NCBI GenBank assembly: GCA_937910825.1
Contig: CALEMO010000199.1
Coordinates: forward strand, 1 to 5,988
From: an uncultured Solirubrobacterales bacterium
GTDB lineage: Bacteria > Actinomycetota > Thermoleophilia > Solirubrobacterales > 70-9
Direction: 5' to 3'
Length of the DNA stretch: 5,988 bases
The first letter of the stretch is position 1. Each line of letters opens with the position of its first letter. A model generated the notes under the pieces. The model saw nothing but the letters and a program-made list of their open reading frames with translations, was not told where the DNA came from and did no database searches. Below, piece by piece: positions 5,622 through 5,988 of the stretch. A program made the translations under genes and the position numbers.

Positions 5622-5988
5622 ATGTCCGAACGCAATTATCTGGAAGCAATCGCTGACCGCATCGTCGTCTTCGACGGCGGCATGGGCGCGACCCTGGAGA
5701 TGGTCGACCTGAGCGAGGCCGACTACGGCGGGCTCAAAGGCAAATGCCATGAGGCCCTGGTCCTGCATCGGCCCGACGTCATCGAAGACGTCCACAACTC
5801 CATGCTCGAAGCCGGAGCGGAAGTACTCGAGACCGACACCTTCCAGGCCTCCCGCATAAAGCTCGAAGAATGGGGCCTCGACGAGCACACCATGGAGATC
5901 AACGTCAAGGCAGCCGAGATCGCCCGCAAGGCAGCCGGCCCTGACCGTTTCGTAGCCGGCTCGATCGGTCCGACCGGCCACCTGCCGG
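5622..5988 (+). CDS. metH: Methionine synthase, cobalamin-dependent type, N-terminal part (3' partial)
   Basis: The frame opens at ATG 5622 and runs off the right edge after 122 codons. The visible part is the start of a homocysteine S-methyltransferase barrel: FDGGMGATLE (about residues 18-27), LKGKCHEALVLHRPDVIEDVH, MLEAGAEVLETDTFQAS, LEEWGLDEHTMEINVKAAEIARKAA and GSIGPTGHLP. In MetH this module binds homocysteine through a zinc held by Cys residues that lie further downstream, outside the window. The folate, cobalamin and activation domains also cannot be seen. ETDTF replaces the ETNTF common in many MetH proteins. The start is preceded by TACCCT at leaderless spacing, with no ribosome binding site. 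Alternatives are a stand-alone homocysteine methyltransferase or a fusion with methylenetetrahydrofolate reductase; the segment resembles full-length actinobacterial MetH most. Confidence 0.87.
   Translation, partial: MSERNYLEAIADRIVVFDGGMGATLEMVDLSEADYGGLKGKCHEALVLHRPDVIEDVHNSMLEAGAEVLETDTFQASRIKLEEWGLDEHTMEINVKAAEIARKAAGPDRFVAGSIGPTGHLP

Noticed and set aside
5619..5981. 120-codon minus-strand frame opposite metH
   Set aside because: The plus strand encodes clear methionine synthase motifs through the same bases.
1..5988. Mobile elements, CRISPR, tRNA/rRNA, phage or defence genes
   Set aside because: No transposase or integrase motifs, regularly spaced repeats, tRNA-like cloverleafs or atypical composition were seen; the content reads as ordinary chromosome.

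Overview
This is a high-GC bacterial window (roughly 60-65% G+C by eye), most likely from an actinobacterium. The homocysteine methyltransferase N-terminus, the cytosolic aldehyde dehydrogenase style, the Lys/Cys-rich tail on a secreted protein and two leaderless-looking promoters suggest Thermoleophilia (Solirubrobacterales-like). That placement is inference from remembered family character, not from a search.

Left block, plus strand, bases 1-4954. Four genes lie head to tail and look like one transcription unit. Two are exported, paralogous PQQ-type sugar/aldose dehydrogenases of the soluble-GDH / Asd / sorbosone dehydrogenase beta-propeller family; the first is cut at its 5' end by the window edge. 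They overlap by the four bases ATGA. A cytosolic NAD(P)-dependent aldehyde dehydrogenase, similar in style to succinate-semialdehyde dehydrogenase GabD2, follows after 29 bases. An FhuF-like [2Fe-2S] ferric-siderophore reductase follows 22 bases later. One reading is that the extracytoplasmic dehydrogenases oxidise an alcohol or sugar, the aldehyde dehydrogenase finishes the oxidation inside, and FhuF is an iron or redox accessory. Only the gene order supports this; no substrate can be read from the sequence.

Right block, bases 4974-5988. A DUF1697 gene on the minus strand converges on fhuF with only 19 bases between the stop codons. It diverges from the 5' part of a MetH-type methionine synthase, which runs off the right edge. 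The 129-base region between these two start codons is the most notable non-coding part of the window. It has a perfect 11-bp inverted repeat (15 bp with one mismatch) centred almost exactly midway between the starts. Each gene has a TANNNT -10-like hexamer exactly 6 bases before its ATG and no Shine-Dalgarno, as expected for leaderless transcripts. This looks like a shared divergent control region. No cobalamin, SAM or SAH riboswitch was recognised there.

There are no RNA genes, insertion sequences, CRISPR arrays or phage genes. The window is mostly ordinary chromosomal gene content, and I do not see a clear new defence or mobile system. No gene-free stretch exceeds 129 bases.
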